Source: Agriotes lineatus (taxonomy: Eukaryota; Arthropoda; Insecta; Coleoptera; Elateridae). From it: a stretch of 64,000 nucleotides of DNA. The number at the start of each line of letters is the position of its first letter. Positions within the stretch are counted from its first letter, which is position 1. The translations under genes were made by a program, and so were the position numbers. Location: NCBI GenBank assembly GCA_940337035.1, contig CALNHX010001927.1, forward strand, positions 62,001 to 126,000, in the 5' to 3' direction. Below the pieces are notes generated by a model. It searched no databases and was not told the DNA's origin. It saw only the letters and a list, made by a program, of their open reading frames with translations. Below, piece after piece: positions 10,173 through 20,383 of this stretch.

Positions 10173-10511
10173 AAATCATGAGCCCGAAATACATTTTGTG
10201 GACTATTTCCCAAATATCGGTTCATTTTGACATTTATACTGATGCGCAATGACAGTTTAAATGACGTTTCTTAAATACCACCTTGATTAAAGCAACATAT
10301 TTGGTGGTTGCCGTGGATGCAAGTGGCAAAAGAAACTGACAAAATCCCAAGGGAAAATTTCGATTTTTTGCCACTACAAAAACACACGATTGGTTGAATT
10401 TTGAAAAAGCATGGCTTTTCAGTGGATAATAAGAGATGTGGGAAATAGTCATATGAAAAAATTACCATTGAAAACCCAATGGTGCGTAAAACATTTCTAC
10501 ACCCGTATAAG

Positions 10512-11080
10512 GATATGACTGATGTATATGGCAATTTTGCACCTCAATATCACGTTATTAATAATTGGTCTCGGAATTTCAAAGTTGGGAGAGAGTCCAG
10601 CAAACAATCACTAGATGAAGAACCCCCTCGCCGAAAACAATCGTTACTAAATAAAATATTGATTTCATCATCATATGGTATTCAATGATCGAAGGGTTAC
10701 TGTGAGATTTATAATGGAAACATCTGACTTTTCTGTGGGTAGCGTAAAAAATTCACGTAGAATTGAGCTTAAAAAATCTCTGCATGTTAGGTACCAACGG
10801 CATATCAGAAGCTCATTAGACATGTCACCTCTGAGACTGATTTGGCGATAATTAACGGAAACCCATATTCTTTTTTACAAAAATTTGAGACAGTATACTA
10901 TTTATTGGCTGTTTCCAAAATTAAAAGAACGTCTACGAGGAACCCATTTTCTAATGACGAATAAGTGATGACGGCAGTGAAGAAGTGGTTGACGAAACAG
11001 AACATATTTTTTTTCTACAGAAATCGAAGCACTTTGGTATAGGTATGTTAAAAAATAAAAATGTTTAAAACATTCCAATT
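10512..11080 (+). pseudogene. Mariner transposase relic, catalytic core deleted
   Basis: The N-terminal part reads as a mariner HTH region (residues like VYGNFAPQYHVINNWSRNFK, then a basic EEPPRRK stretch) in one frame from about 10512 to 10687. After stop codons the next recognisable piece, near 10920-11060, matches the C-terminal end of mariner transposases (PKLKERLRGTHFL, then a frameshift, then VMTAVKKWLTKQNIFFFY). The DDE/D catalytic middle is missing. It cannot encode an active enzyme. It abuts the MITE ending at 10507, but no inverted repeat of its own was identified. Confidence 0.7.
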
Positions 11081-11820
11081 GTTTACTTTTATGTAGGGAC
11101 AATAATTAGTGTTCCGGCCTCCGGTCTCGTAGGTTTCTATATCTTTTTTTTTAGTACCCAATATTCTTTTTTCTTTTCTCTACATATTTGTTTCATATCT
11201 TTCGTTCGTTGTTAGTAGATTGTTTTATTTTGTGCGTTGTTTTGTTTGTATACTTTTATTGTGGCTTTGTTACTATGTACCAGTTTATCTCTACATTTTT
11301 AATCAAACCATTCGTTACTTTTAATTCCCTTAGACATTTTCAGCCTATTCTCTGCTACCTCGTTCAGAGCTGTTTATACATGCATTAATTCTAGGCCTAC
11401 ATTATTTTGTCTACTTTACTAGGTTTGCTGAAATTCATTATCAACAGGATATGATTCAAGTTGAAGTCGGTACCTTGGTAACTTCTAACATTCTTCACTT
11501 ATCTTGAATGTTTCTCCTCTATTAATGCGTGATCTATTTGATTAAGGGTCCTGCCGTCTGGCGAAATCCAGATAATTTTGTAAATGTCCGTCCGATCAAA
11601 ATGTTGTTAGCTGTAATATTATTAAATCTTCAAATATCACAACACTGCGAGAGTATACTCGAAGGGCCGCCAGCTAGACTTAGTGAAGACAAAAAGCGGT
11701 TCCTTATAAGATGTTATTACCGAATATTATGAACGCCAACAAGTCTTTCCTTACAACAAATATACTCAGATAGGTCCAGAACTTATAAACTCAAATAATC
11801 GCAGCAGTACCGAAATCAAA
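11081..11820. other. No gene recognised
   Basis: T-rich sequence. A 66-codon hydrophobic ORF at 11188-11388 is what T-rich DNA gives by chance; no splice signals or domain support it. Confidence 0.45.
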
Positions 11821-12100
11821 TAATTTATTTATTTATTTAATTTGGGGTCACAACAAGCACAAGGCTCAATTACAGTAACCCTAAGTAACAAATAAAAATT
11901 ACAAACTCTCTGACGAAGGCAGCACTATTGATAGTAGGAAAAATACAATTATAACATAAAAATCTGGAACACAAAACGAGCACAAAAACAGTATACACTT
12001 AACTAGAATTTAACTTAACGATTGTAAAGGTTAGCTGTGAACGTCTGCAGAGAATCAAAATGAATGTCTAACGTGTTAAAATTAGTCAAATAAAAATTCT
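11821..12100 (-). mobile_element. Possible 3' end of a non-LTR retrotransposon
   Basis: Begins with a TTTATTTATTTATTTAA run on plus, which reads as an AATAAATA-type tail on minus, as in the CR1-like element at 2047. Non-coding 3'-UTR-like sequence follows. Only the tail supports the call, and the right boundary is uncertain. Confidence 0.35.
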
Positions 12101-12470
12101 AAAGCAAGAATAATGTTGTTACAGGAGAGTTATTAGCAGGCTGTATCGGGGAATCTTAGAACCTCCCAGAAAAAGCTAGAAATTCTGTATACAACCAGCT
12201 AATTCTACACCGCTACTAAAATAAAAATTGGATTAACACTCACCCTGAAATACAGGCTTTTATGGACAGAATGGCTAACAACTTGTAATACATAATCCAT
12301 CCAATAGACGTGGACTTTATGTGTTCGAAATTCGTGTTCCAAGCTCAAAATCCACATAAGCGAAGTTTCCACGAAGACTATCTCCAAATACCAGAAGCTA
12401 TAATGAGCTAACTTGGAGCACGAAAATTACATATATAGATTGGTTGATCAAAATGTGACCATAGGTACCA

Positions 12471-12677
12471 AAATGTGCTAGAATATAGTTTATGGTCTTT
12501 TTTGCGTTAGACAGAAATAGACTAATATGTGATTAACATCTAGCATCCTCAGAATCAAGGTGTTTTGTTTTTAGGAAACACTGAATCCTAGGATACTAAT
12601 ATTTAAATCATGTATGTCTATTCCTGTCTAACGCATACATAACCCATAAACTATACTCTAGCTGCTCTAGCACATTT
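12471..12677. mobile_element. Small MITE with about 60-bp inverted repeats
   Basis: AAATGTGCTAGA and ATATAGTTTATGG, then GCGTTAGACAG and AATAGAC on the left, recur in inverted orientation on the right, where a duplicated CTAGCTGCTCTAG enlarges the arm. About 207 bp, no ORF. Superfamily not determined because the target duplication is unclear. Confidence 0.65.
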
Positions 12678-13137
12678 GTTCACATTTTCCGCCACCGATC
12701 TACATGTGTTACCGGGGAAACCACCTAGAGAAGAGAACGCTACACGAGCCGCAGCAAGTCGCTTTGTATCTCAAAAATTCCGAAATAAAAGATGCCCGCA
12801 CCACGAGTTAAGCTATAAAATGCGCGAGCGTTGTCAGAAAAACCCAGCGAAAAGTGCTGGTATTGCAGATAGCAATATCTGAGCATATTGCATCCATGCG
12901 ATTAACGAGCACAACTAAAAATTCGTTCACTGGACTTAATTTATGCAACAAAATAACTTCTAACGCTAAGTACGCGTTTTACATGTAACAATGTGTATTC
13001 AAAATAATTCTTATATTTTATTTTATGGCAAATTCGATTGCAATTGTTCCATTTTTATTTTATGTCTTGTGGTCACTTTTTCCCCCAGTAGCTTTTTTAT
13101 ACTTGTTCTCTATTCCAACTTGTGTACTGCAGCCTTC
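12678..13137. other. No gene recognised
   Basis: Spacer. A 68-codon ORF at 12676-12882 is unsupported by any motif. Confidence 0.4.
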
Positions 13138-13139
13138 TA

Positions 13140-13883
13140 AAGGGTGTTTTTTTGAGGGATACAACTGTAAATTGAAATAAAACACAGAAATATGTTTTTA
13201 ATATCCATGAAATTGGCTTTATCTGAAAGATAATTTTATGGCATTTATGTTTGAATATGATTTCAGGCATGTGACCGCCGCGGCTGGCGTGTACATGACG
13301 TAATCTGGAGGTCCAATTTTCACACACTCTTTTCGCAGTAAATCAGGCTGTATTTCATTTCAGCAATAACGCGTCGAATTTGGCTTTCAAGTGCTCAATT
13401 TATTGTTTCCGGTTTATCGGCATAGACATGCGACTTTACATATCCTCAAAGAAAATAATCTAACGGCGTCAAATCGCACGAAAGAGGTGGCCAGTTAACA
13501 GATCCACAAAATGGATCCACGAAATGGATCTGTTAACTGGCTACCTCTTTCGTGTGATTTGAAGCCGTTAGATTATTTTCTTTGAGGATATGTAAAGTCG
13601 CATGTCTAAGTCGATAAACCGGAAACAATTGAGCACTTGGAAGCCAACATTCGACGCGTTATTGCCGAAATACAGCCTGATTTACTGCGAAAAGTGTGTG
13701 AAAATTGGACCTTCAGATTACGTCATGTACACACCAGCCGCGGCGGTCACATGCCCGAAATCATATTCAAACATAAATGCCATAAAATTATCTTTCAGAT
13801 AAAGCCAATTTCATGGATATTAAAAACATCTTTCTGTGTTTTATTTCAATTTAAAGTTGTATCCCTCTAAAACAAACACCCTT
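13140..13883. mobile_element. Giant palindrome built from the 3' end of a mariner-like transposon
   Basis: Two arms of about 360 bp in inverted orientation around an 18-bp loop near 13512. The outer ends are AAGGGTGTTT and its complement, each flanked by TA (13138-13139 and 13884-13885). Both arms contain the end of a Tc1/mariner-like transposase gene plus its 3' terminal region, so this is an inverted duplication mobilised as a unit. Arm identity is high with scattered differences, which points to a fairly recent origin. Confidence 0.85.
13530..13800 (+). pseudogene. C-terminal fragment of a mariner-like transposase (right arm)
   Basis: The reading frame gives SCDLKPLDYFL, stop, GYVKSHV, stop, then VDKPETIEHLEANIRRVIAE and CENWTFRLRHV, ending RGGHMPEIIFK. 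This is the region around the last catalytic aspartate (DLxPLDYFLWG) and the C-terminus of insect mariner-like transposases. Stop codons replace the W of FLWG and another residue. The mirror copy in the left arm (about 13220-13490, minus) carries the same region. Non-functional, but diagnostic of the palindrome's origin. Confidence 0.78.
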
Positions 13884-13929
13884 TATATTAGTATTCTATC
13901 ATATTTGGGTAATGTGTTTAAGATATTTC

Positions 13930-14205
13930 TTACCTGTTGGTAAAAATCCTTTTCTATTCCCTTGTTCTTCTCCTCTGACGATGGAGGACGCAGAAATCAT
14001 GTTCCGAGTAACCTGTTATTTCATGCACTTTTAAATAGTATGTATTCTTTTACTTCTGTGATATTCTTCTCTTGTATTTTTGCCTCTTGTAGGGCGAGAA
14101 TACATATTCTATACTTTATCATCGTCGCTATGTTTGCTAGTCCTCCTTCGCAAATACTTCTAACGTTCCAAGTACCAAGTGTTATAGCTTTTTCTAGTAC
14201 TTATA
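13930..14205 (-). pseudogene. Endonuclease fragment of an RTE-like retrotransposon
   Basis: Read on minus: GTWNVRSICEGGLANIATM, then YRICILALQEAKIQEKNI, the start of an apurinic-type endonuclease domain (motifs GTWNVR and LALQE), as found in RTE/BovB-like elements often annotated craniofacial development protein 2-like. In-frame stops follow near 14030 and 14010. No reverse transcriptase follows, so this is an isolated scrap. Confidence 0.65.
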
Positions 14206-15243
14206 GTGTGACATATTTTCATTCTTGTCATTGTCGCTTTGGATTTGATTAAAATTATTAGCAGTGAAATAAAGAATGCCCCGATGGACAAGCGAACACT
14301 TTATTGCAGTTACACAATAATCAAAAACAGATTGACACATCAATACAATAAAATATATAACAAAACACGACCGAAGTGACACGCAAGCAGCGACTGTTCA
14401 TTACTAGCGGCTTCACGAAACGGTGACGTCAGATGCGCCGGATCGAACGACATTACGACAAAGCGAGTTGCTTGACTGAACTTGAATAGCTAAAACCCCT
14501 AAATGGGGTGTCAATTGGCATGTTTCGTTTACTCTAAAAGTTACACGAACCCAGCGCGATGTTATTTTAACTCTGTTAAAAGGACTGCACGGCTAGATTA
14601 CAGTCGAGCCAGAGGGGTGGGTCGGTACCTTTGGGTAACTGATTTTATACAAAATCTTACTTGTCTAAAGTGCCACAAGTTCTTAACGAAATCCACATTA
14701 ACCCCTTCAAAACTTAACACACGAGAGGAAAAGATCACAATACTCGTTGGAAGATGCTGAGTAACCAGCCCTTGGAAACGGATATTTATCTTGATTTATT
14801 CTCATTCATCTGCTGTCGGTCACTGTTACATTAAAAGTACTACCACATAGTTACAAACTATCTAATTATACTTGTATCCAGCAAATGTCAAAATAATAAA
14901 TATTATTAAACGACAAGTAAGAACGATTCCTGGCAGATGCTAATAATTTTACACAAAACTCAAATGAAAAAAGTTCTTAGATTAAACTTGGCGAAACACT
15001 CATATATGGGAACATTTCCGGACACAATATAAATCACGAAATTACAAGTAATTTATCTGGGCCGATTTCAAACCGTTGTAGATAATAGCAGAATGCCACC
15101 CTTGTGGGGACGGTGAGGTGTACATATTGAGGGGCGAAAAATAGACTTTGCTCTTGAAGATGATATTCACGAAAGCCAAAGTCCAAAATCAAACTAGTTA
15201 TCTCGGTACGCCGGTGCAGAGAAAAAAAACTGTGGGTAAATCT
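14206..15243. other. No gene recognised
   Basis: About 1 kb without a recognisable gene. 14250-14760 is somewhat GC-richer and may be part of an unidentified element; a short ORF at 14503-14760 has no domain. Confidence 0.4.
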
Positions 15244-15253
15244 ATTTAAAGAA
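15244..15253. repeat. Left target-site duplication of the Jockey element
   Basis: ATTTAAAGAA directly beside the poly(A) end of the element (poly(T) on plus). An identical copy lies at 19670-19679, at the 5' end; a following T would extend the match to 11 bp. Confidence 0.85.
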
Positions 15254-15473
15254 TTTTTTTTTTTTTTTTTTTTTTATTTAGCGTCCCATGTTTATTTACA
15301 TTTTGTACAAGTACATTAAGTAAATGGTGTGGTGGTATGGATTGACATGTAGAAGAATGCTCATTAGCAAGCTTCAGTAACAATTTAGCTTTTAAGCTTC
15401 TTGTGACTTAGGGGTTAAAAACTTACAATCTAAGACTTATAAACTAACTTAAACTACACTATCTAAATTACAT

Positions 15474-18161
15474 TCAAAATCTGGTTATTAAATCGTTTGG
15501 CACATGTCTTTTTAACCGCCTATTGTTGTTAGGCTGATTCATTAGGTTTACTGCTAATTCATTGGGATGGACCGTGAGCCGATCTCTATATTGCAAGCTA
15601 TATCGGAGTATTTCTTCCTTCACTGTTGGAATTTGGAGATCCCTTCTGATAACAGTGTTGGGTACGAACCATTGCGCATCCGTTATCATACGCAGCACTT
15701 TAGACTGGAATCGCTCCAATATGTCGATATTTGAATTGGAAGCTGTGCCCCACAGCTGGATCCCATAAGACCAGACTGGTTTTAATATTACTTTATATAC
15801 AAGCAGTTTGTTATCCAGACTAAGTTTAGATTTCCGTCCCAGCATCCAGTACATCTTGGACAGAATCATGCCTAATTGCTTTCGCTTGGTAAAAATGTGC
15901 TTACGCCAAGTAAGTCTTCTGTCGAGGTGCATGCCAAGGTACTTCACTTCTTCTAGTTGTGGTAATCGATTGTTGTTTAAATGCACTGGGGGGCAATCTT
16001 CCCTACGCGTGGTGAAGGTTATGTGGACTGATTTGGATTCGTTTGCTTTTATTCTCCATTTCTTTAGCCATTTTTCAATAGAGGTGAGATTTGTCTGCAG
16101 TTTCAGTGAGGCAGCGGTGGGATCGCTATCCGAGGCTAGGATTGCGGTGTCGTCCGCAAAAGTTGCTGTTAAGACCCCTGGTGTAGTTGGCAGATCTGCA
16201 GTGTATATCAAGTACAATAGCGGGCCGAGTACACTGCCTTGAGGTACTCCTGCTTTTATTGGAGAAAGTTCAGTATATTCAGATTCAACTTTTACCAGGA
16301 AGTATCTCTCATGGAGGTAGGATTTTAGAATTAGGAAATAATTTAATGGAAGGAGGATACGTAGCTTGTACAGAAGACCAGTGAACCACACCTTATCGAA
16401 AGCCTGAGTGATGTCGAGGAAAGCGGCAGAGCAATATTGTTTGGCTTCGAAAGTTGAATGGATTTTTTCCACCACTCTATGGATTTGTTCCACTGTAGAG
16501 TGCATTTGTCTAAATCCAAACTGGTGATTTGGTATTGTCTCATCATTTTCAAGAATTAGAAGTAGTCTCTTAAGAATGAGTTTTTCAAACACCTTGGAAA
16601 TTATAGGTAAGAGACTTATTGGTCTGTAAGATTTTAATTCTGCAGAAGGTTTTCCTGGTTTTAAGATAAGGATGATCTGAGCCACCTTCCACTGCGCCGG
16701 GAAATATCCAGTGCGTAGTACTGCGTTAAATAGTTGAGTAATGTACCTTATTCCAATGTTAGGCAGTTCTTTTAGAGTTTTCGCGGTGATCAAGTCATAA
16801 CCCGGTGCTTTCTTAGAATTTAGGGAATTTATGACTTCTTGAATTTCCGCGGTTTTAAAGCGCTCAATTGGTGGTTCAAGCTGATAAGGTTCTTCTAGAG
16901 TTTGGAGGAGTTCATTTTCTTCTTCTGGTTCATTGTCTGTAAAATGCGGCTGAAACACTTCCGTTAAATGTTCTGCAAAAGCTCGAGCTTTGTCTGGGTT
17001 GCTTCTTGCCCAGGTGCCTTGTGAAGTTCTGATTGGTGGGGTAGCTTTTTTGCATTGTTTTATCTTCTTTGTTGCCTTCCAGAGGGAGTAGTCTGTAGTT
17101 TCTGTGGGGGTGAGGTCTTTGAGAAATGTTTCAATACATGCATTTTTATTTTTATTAAGAAGTTCTGTTAGCTCCCTAGTTGCAGCATTGAGTAAGCGTT
17201 TATTTTCCGGGTTTCTAAGTCTTTGCCATTGCCTTCGCAGTTTTCGTTTTTCTTCAATTTTGTTCTTAATTGTTATGGGGCAATCATACATTGCAGATGA
17301 TGTATTAGTTTCAGGGGTAGCACTCCAGCCAGCCTGTTGAATGGTGTCATTGAGATGTTTGACAGCCGCTTCAATGTCTTGCGCAGATTTAAGTGGAACT
17401 TGTAGGGTTAGGTTCTCGTTAATTAGACGTCTATAGTCGTCCCAGTTCGTATGTTTGCTGCTTAGACTTGGCTCTTTCGTTTTTTTTGTCGCAGATGCAC
17501 TTAGTGTGACTAAGACTGGGGAGTGGTCAGTTGACAGATCAAAACATGATTTTGCTATAGCAGAGTCTTGAGGGATACCTTTTGTGATGCAGTAGTCAAC
17601 GAGATCGGGCTGTTTGTTTCTGTCGGTTGGCCAGTACGTGGGTTCTCCGGTCGTTAGAAATTTCAAGTTGTTCTTTTCTAGTGTTTTATACAATTGCCGG
17701 CCTTTGGGTGAGATGAGCCTGGATCCCCATATAGTATGCTTAGCGTTGTAATCGCCACCCGCTATAAACCGTCGCCCTAGGGTACTGAAGAAGTCTTCGT
17801 ATTGCTCTTGTTTTACTGAGTGTTTGGGTGGAAAGTAGACAGCTGTTATCGTTAGGGGGCCTGTTGGAACCTCTATAGACACGCTAGCGGCCTGTAGGAA
17901 ATCTTGGCTGAATTTGGTCGTTTGATGGTGTTTAATTGAGTTTTTTATTATTATGGCTGCTCCTCCTCGAGCTGTTCCAGCTGGATGATTCGTGGAATAG
18001 ACTGTGTAGTTAGGGATTCTTATATAGCTTTTTTCAGTGAAATGAGTTTCGGATATCATCATGATATCAATGTTGTGGTTGTTGATAAATGTTTTCAATT
18101 CTTCAGTGTGTTGTGACAGGCCGTTAGCATTCCACAAAGCTAGTTGTACGAACTTATCCAT
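15474..18161 (-). CDS. Jockey ORF2: endonuclease-reverse transcriptase
   Basis: 895 residues. It nicks genomic DNA and copies the element RNA at the nick. Endonuclease (about 1-225): WNANG at 10-14, catalytic E38 in ISETHF, GGDYNAKHTIWGS at 135-147 and TDHSP at 211-215. Reverse transcriptase (about 495-760): SYRPISLLPI at 511-520, LDITQAFDKVW at 582-592, AGVPQGSVLGP at 637-647 and catalytic FADD at 668-671. The C-terminal region (about 780-895) has conserved tryptophans and cysteine-poor helices as in other Jockey ORF2 proteins; no RNase H domain is seen, as expected for Jockey. Its ATG overlaps the ORF1 stop as TAATG at 18159-18163, indicating termination-reinitiation. Confidence 0.95.
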   Translation of the reverse strand: MDKFVQLALWNANGLSQHTEELKTFINNHNIDIMMISETHFTEKSYIRIPNYTVYSTNHPAGTARGGAAIIIKNSIKHHQTTKFSQDFLQAASVSIEVPTGPLTITAVYFPPKHSVKQEQYEDFFSTLGRRFIAGGDYNAKHTIWGSRLISPKGRQLYKTLEKNNLKFLTTGEPTYWPTDRNKQPDLVDYCITKGIPQDSAIAKSCFDLSTDHSPVLVTLSASATKKTKEPSLSSKHTNWDDYRRLINENLTLQVPLKSAQDIEAAVKHLNDTIQQAGWSATPETNTSSAMYDCPITIKNKIEEKRKLRRQWQRLRNPENKRLLNAATRELTELLNKNKNACIETFLKDLTPTETTDYSLWKATKKIKQCKKATPPIRTSQGTWARSNPDKARAFAEHLTEVFQPHFTDNEPEEENELLQTLEEPYQLEPPIERFKTAEIQEVINSLNSKKAPGYDLITAKTLKELPNIGIRYITQLFNAVLRTGYFPAQWKVAQIILILKPGKPSAELKSYRPISLLPIISKVFEKLILKRLLLILENDETIPNHQFGFRQMHSTVEQIHRVVEKIHSTFEAKQYCSAAFLDITQAFDKVWFTGLLYKLRILLPLNYFLILKSYLHERYFLVKVESEYTELSPIKAGVPQGSVLGPLLYLIYTADLPTTPGVLTATFADDTAILASDSDPTAASLKLQTNLTSIEKWLKKWRIKANESKSVHITFTTRREDCPPVHLNNNRLPQLEEVKYLGMHLDRRLTWRKHIFTKRKQLGMILSKMYWMLGRKSKLSLDNKLLVYKVILKPVWSYGIQLWGTASNSNIDILERFQSKVLRMITDAQWFVPNTVIRRDLQIPTVKEEILRYSLQYRDRLTVHPNELAVNLMNQPNNNRRLKRHVPNDLITRF

Positions 18162-19489
18162 TATTTAAGTTTAGAAAGAACTGTTGTTAAAAGATTTAGC
18201 ATGGTTCCTATCTGTTCAAACAGTCCTTTCATCATATTCTTTAATTCTTGCATATCGTTGGATGGCTGAGGTGTTTGGTTTGAGTTTAGTGTTTGCGCAG
18301 TATTATAAGGGAGTTGGTTTTGGCTACTAGTTATTTGAGAGTAAGTCACTCCAGGTTGGATTTGTTGAAATCGATTAATCCGTTCGGGTGGAATATATTG
18401 TTTGGGTCGGAGAGCAGGGAATTGTTTTTTTTGGAGTTCTTTGTATATGGTGCACCCTTTGTAATTGGCGGGATGGTTTCCCCCGCAGAGGACACATTTG
18501 ACATCGCGTGATTTTTCCTTTCGTTTACACTCGGCAGTTAAGTGATCTCCTGCACATTTTATACATCTTGGCCTTTGGTGACAAAAATTTTTTGTGTGCC
18601 CATATCTTTGGCACCGTGCACACTGGGCAATTTCCCTTTTGTACCTAGGCGGTTCGAATTTTATCTTGCACTGTTGTATGTACTCTACATTGAAGATCTC
18701 CTTATTATTAGAAGCGGGTTTCAACTCAACGAAGAACATAGGGAGCGGTGTTTTGTTTCTATAATGCTTGATGTTCCAAATATTTGTGACCTTGTGACCT
18801 AGTTTTTCGATTTCGGCTTTTATATCCTCGCCGCTAATGGAGTAGTGCATATTTTTAAGTACTACCTTGTAGCTTCTCTCTTCTTTTAGTTTGTAGGTAT
18901 GAAATGTTGTTTCTTTTTCGGTTAAGGCTTTTATGATAATTTTATAGTGTTCAGCTGATTTTGGTTGAACTTTGACTTGGTTATCGTTGAGGGCCTTTAT
19001 ATCATATTGCTCTTTACTAACTAGTTCCAGAAGCTGTACGAGTGGCGTAATGTTTTCTACGCCAGCTACAAAGATTGGAGGAGGCTTAGGTTTTTTTTCA
19101 GAATTTGAATCTGAGCTTGGATCTTCAATTCTTTCAGTCTCGAGGGATGAAAAACGATTAGAGGTTAAGGGAGCATTAAGCCAGTAATCGTTTTCTTTCG
19201 AATGTTTGGTTTTTAGTCCAGCGTTATCTTGTGAGTTTCTACCTCTTTTGTGTGATACTATAGTCCAGTTAGAATCATTCTGCATTAAGGGAGGGAAGGC
19301 TATATTTTGGTGGTTGTGTTGATTTTGCAAATAGGGTTGGGTATAATAATTTTGGGATGAATTACCTGGAAATTGTTGAATCTGCGAATTGCACATTTGT
19401 GATTGGTCTGGCGTCAACATTGGAGTTGGTGGTACCATTTGGGATGAAAGCTGGGGTTGCATTACCCCGGAGGGTAATGGGAAGGCCAT
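18161..19489 (-). CDS. Jockey ORF1: gag-like nucleic-acid-binding protein
   Basis: 442 residues from ATG 19487-19489. The N-terminal 120 residues are Q/N/P-rich and disordered. Residues about 140-285 fit the PRE_C2HC-associated RRM-like fold of arthropod ORF1 proteins. Three zinc knuckles follow: C290-C293-H298-C303, C309-C312-H316-C321 and C332-C335-H339-C346. The tail is Q-rich and ends in a short amphipathic helix. In Jockey elements such proteins package RNA and target it to the nucleus or chromosome ends. The stop shares bases with the ORF2 start (TAATG), so the two are translationally coupled. Confidence 0.93.
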   Translation of the reverse strand: MAFPLPSGVMQPQLSSQMVPPTPMLTPDQSQMCNSQIQQFPGNSSQNYYTQPYLQNQHNHQNIAFPPLMQNDSNWTIVSHKRGRNSQDNAGLKTKHSKENDYWLNAPLTSNRFSSLETERIEDPSSDSNSEKKPKPPPIFVAGVENITPLVQLLELVSKEQYDIKALNDNQVKVQPKSAEHYKIIIKALTEKETTFHTYKLKEERSYKVVLKNMHYSISGEDIKAEIEKLGHKVTNIWNIKHYRNKTPLPMFFVELKPASNNKEIFNVEYIQQCKIKFEPPRYKREIAQCARCQRYGHTKNFCHQRPRCIKCAGDHLTAECKRKEKSRDVKCVLCGGNHPANYKGCTIYKELQKKQFPALRPKQYIPPERINRFQQIQPGVTYSQITSSQNQLPYNTAQTLNSNQTPQPSNDMQELKNMMKGLFEQIGTMLNLLTTVLSKLK

Positions 19490-19636
19490 ATCGGCCTTCG
19501 CACTTGGGCTTTAAAACGTATTATTATGAAGATAAATTCTCTATTATTAGAATAAATTTAATTTAATTTTGCAGCGATTAGATTCAGGTTCACTCGCGTA
19601 TATCGGAGGTCACCGATATCTCAGCCCGCAAGTCGA

Positions 19637-19670
19637 AGTCTTTCCACGTTGAAATTCTAACGGGAACTGA
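19637..19670 (-). promoter_or_regulatory. Internal promoter of the Jockey element (Inr plus DPE-like)
   Basis: The element's first bases with one base of target DNA form TCAGTT (19665-19670), matching the arthropod initiator TCAKTY with the start at A (19668). At +28 to +32 (19637-19641) the sequence is AGACT, matching the downstream promoter element at four of five positions. Jockey and I elements are known to use TATA-less internal promoters of this kind. Confidence 0.65.
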
Positions 19671-19679
19671 TTTAAAGAA
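19670..19679. repeat. Right target-site duplication of the Jockey element
   Basis: ATTTAAAGAA, identical to 15244-15253, immediately beside the element's 5' end. Confidence 0.85.
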
Positions 19680-20383
19680 TAGTAATTGAAGATTACCGGA
19701 CGAAAGCGCACCTGTTCACGAAATGTAATTTTGTTACGCATAATATTGAAATAAAAAGCTCCACTATTAATGCAACATTATTCGATATTAAAAGATTAAC
19801 TTCTGATAAAAGAATCCTATTAAATGAGCAACTAACGAATTTTTCCCGGCATTGTACAAACAACCGAATTAAATCGACACTTTGGGCTTAATTTTAAGCT
19901 TTGCTAATGCCACAACGTAGAAGTTTTGAGCTTGCAGCCCCGGTGTCAACAGGTTGGCGGCAGCGGTCCACACTCAAATGCCGACCGCAAGGCGAAATTT
20001 GCAATGCACAAAATGCATTCTCCTCGGCCGGGATGTAAAATGGCAGAAAAAGATAATTTTCCACAGAGCTATGTAGATGTTGATTGCAAGAAACTCTCAC
20101 AGCTTATGCGGAGTACAACGACAAAGAAAATTCCAACAACGATGCCATTTCTACGTACTGCGCGCATTTTTTCTCAGCGGTCTGCTCAATGCCATCTAGT
20201 CGTGAGCGCAATCACGCTAACAATTGCATCTACAGGAGAGAACAGGGGCGGGCTCGCGCAAAATGCCCGAGAACAGAAGCATTTATTACGGAAGTTTAAT
20301 TTTTGAAGATGAGAGAAAATGTTTTGCGGAAGTGAAGAAATGCCGCTTCGTAATATTTCTCAAATATAAGGTTGTTTAACCCA
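19680..20383. other. No gene recognised; GC-richer stretch at 19910-20300
   Basis: The first 230 bp are AT-rich. From about 19910 to 20300 several overlapping short ORFs lie on both strands (for example 19926-20306 plus). No domain or splice structure could be recognised, so they are not called. Confidence 0.4.

Larger units (their letters stand above)
9077..10505. mobile_element. Mariner-type non-autonomous transposon with 58-bp inverted repeats
   Basis: The left end (9077-9134, CAGGGTGTAGAAATG followed by CTTTACGCACCAT) matches the reverse complement of the right end (about 10450-10505) over about 58 bp with a few differences, ending at CATATG on both sides. TA flanks both ends (9075-9076 and 10506-10507). 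The interior of about 1.4 kb has no transposase and carries two smaller hairpins and an 18-bp tandem repeat, so it is either a MITE or a carrier of nested repeats. A mariner relic begins immediately to its right. Confidence 0.82.
15254..19669 (-). mobile_element. Full-length Jockey-clade retrotransposon
   Basis: About 4.4 kb, complete. From 5' to 3' on minus: 5' end CAGTTCCCG at 19669, short 5' UTR, intact ORF1 (18161-19489), intact ORF2 (15474-18161), a 3' UTR of about 190 bp, and a poly(A) tail of about 20 nt at 15255-15278. It is bounded by a 10-11 bp target-site duplication, ATTTAAAGAA(T), at 15244-15253 and 19670-19679. No stop codons or frameshifts were seen, so it could be active or very recently was. 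Confidence 0.95.

Noticed and set aside
11188..11388. Small hydrophobic membrane protein
   Set aside because: T-rich DNA automatically gives Phe/Leu/Val-rich frames; no other support.
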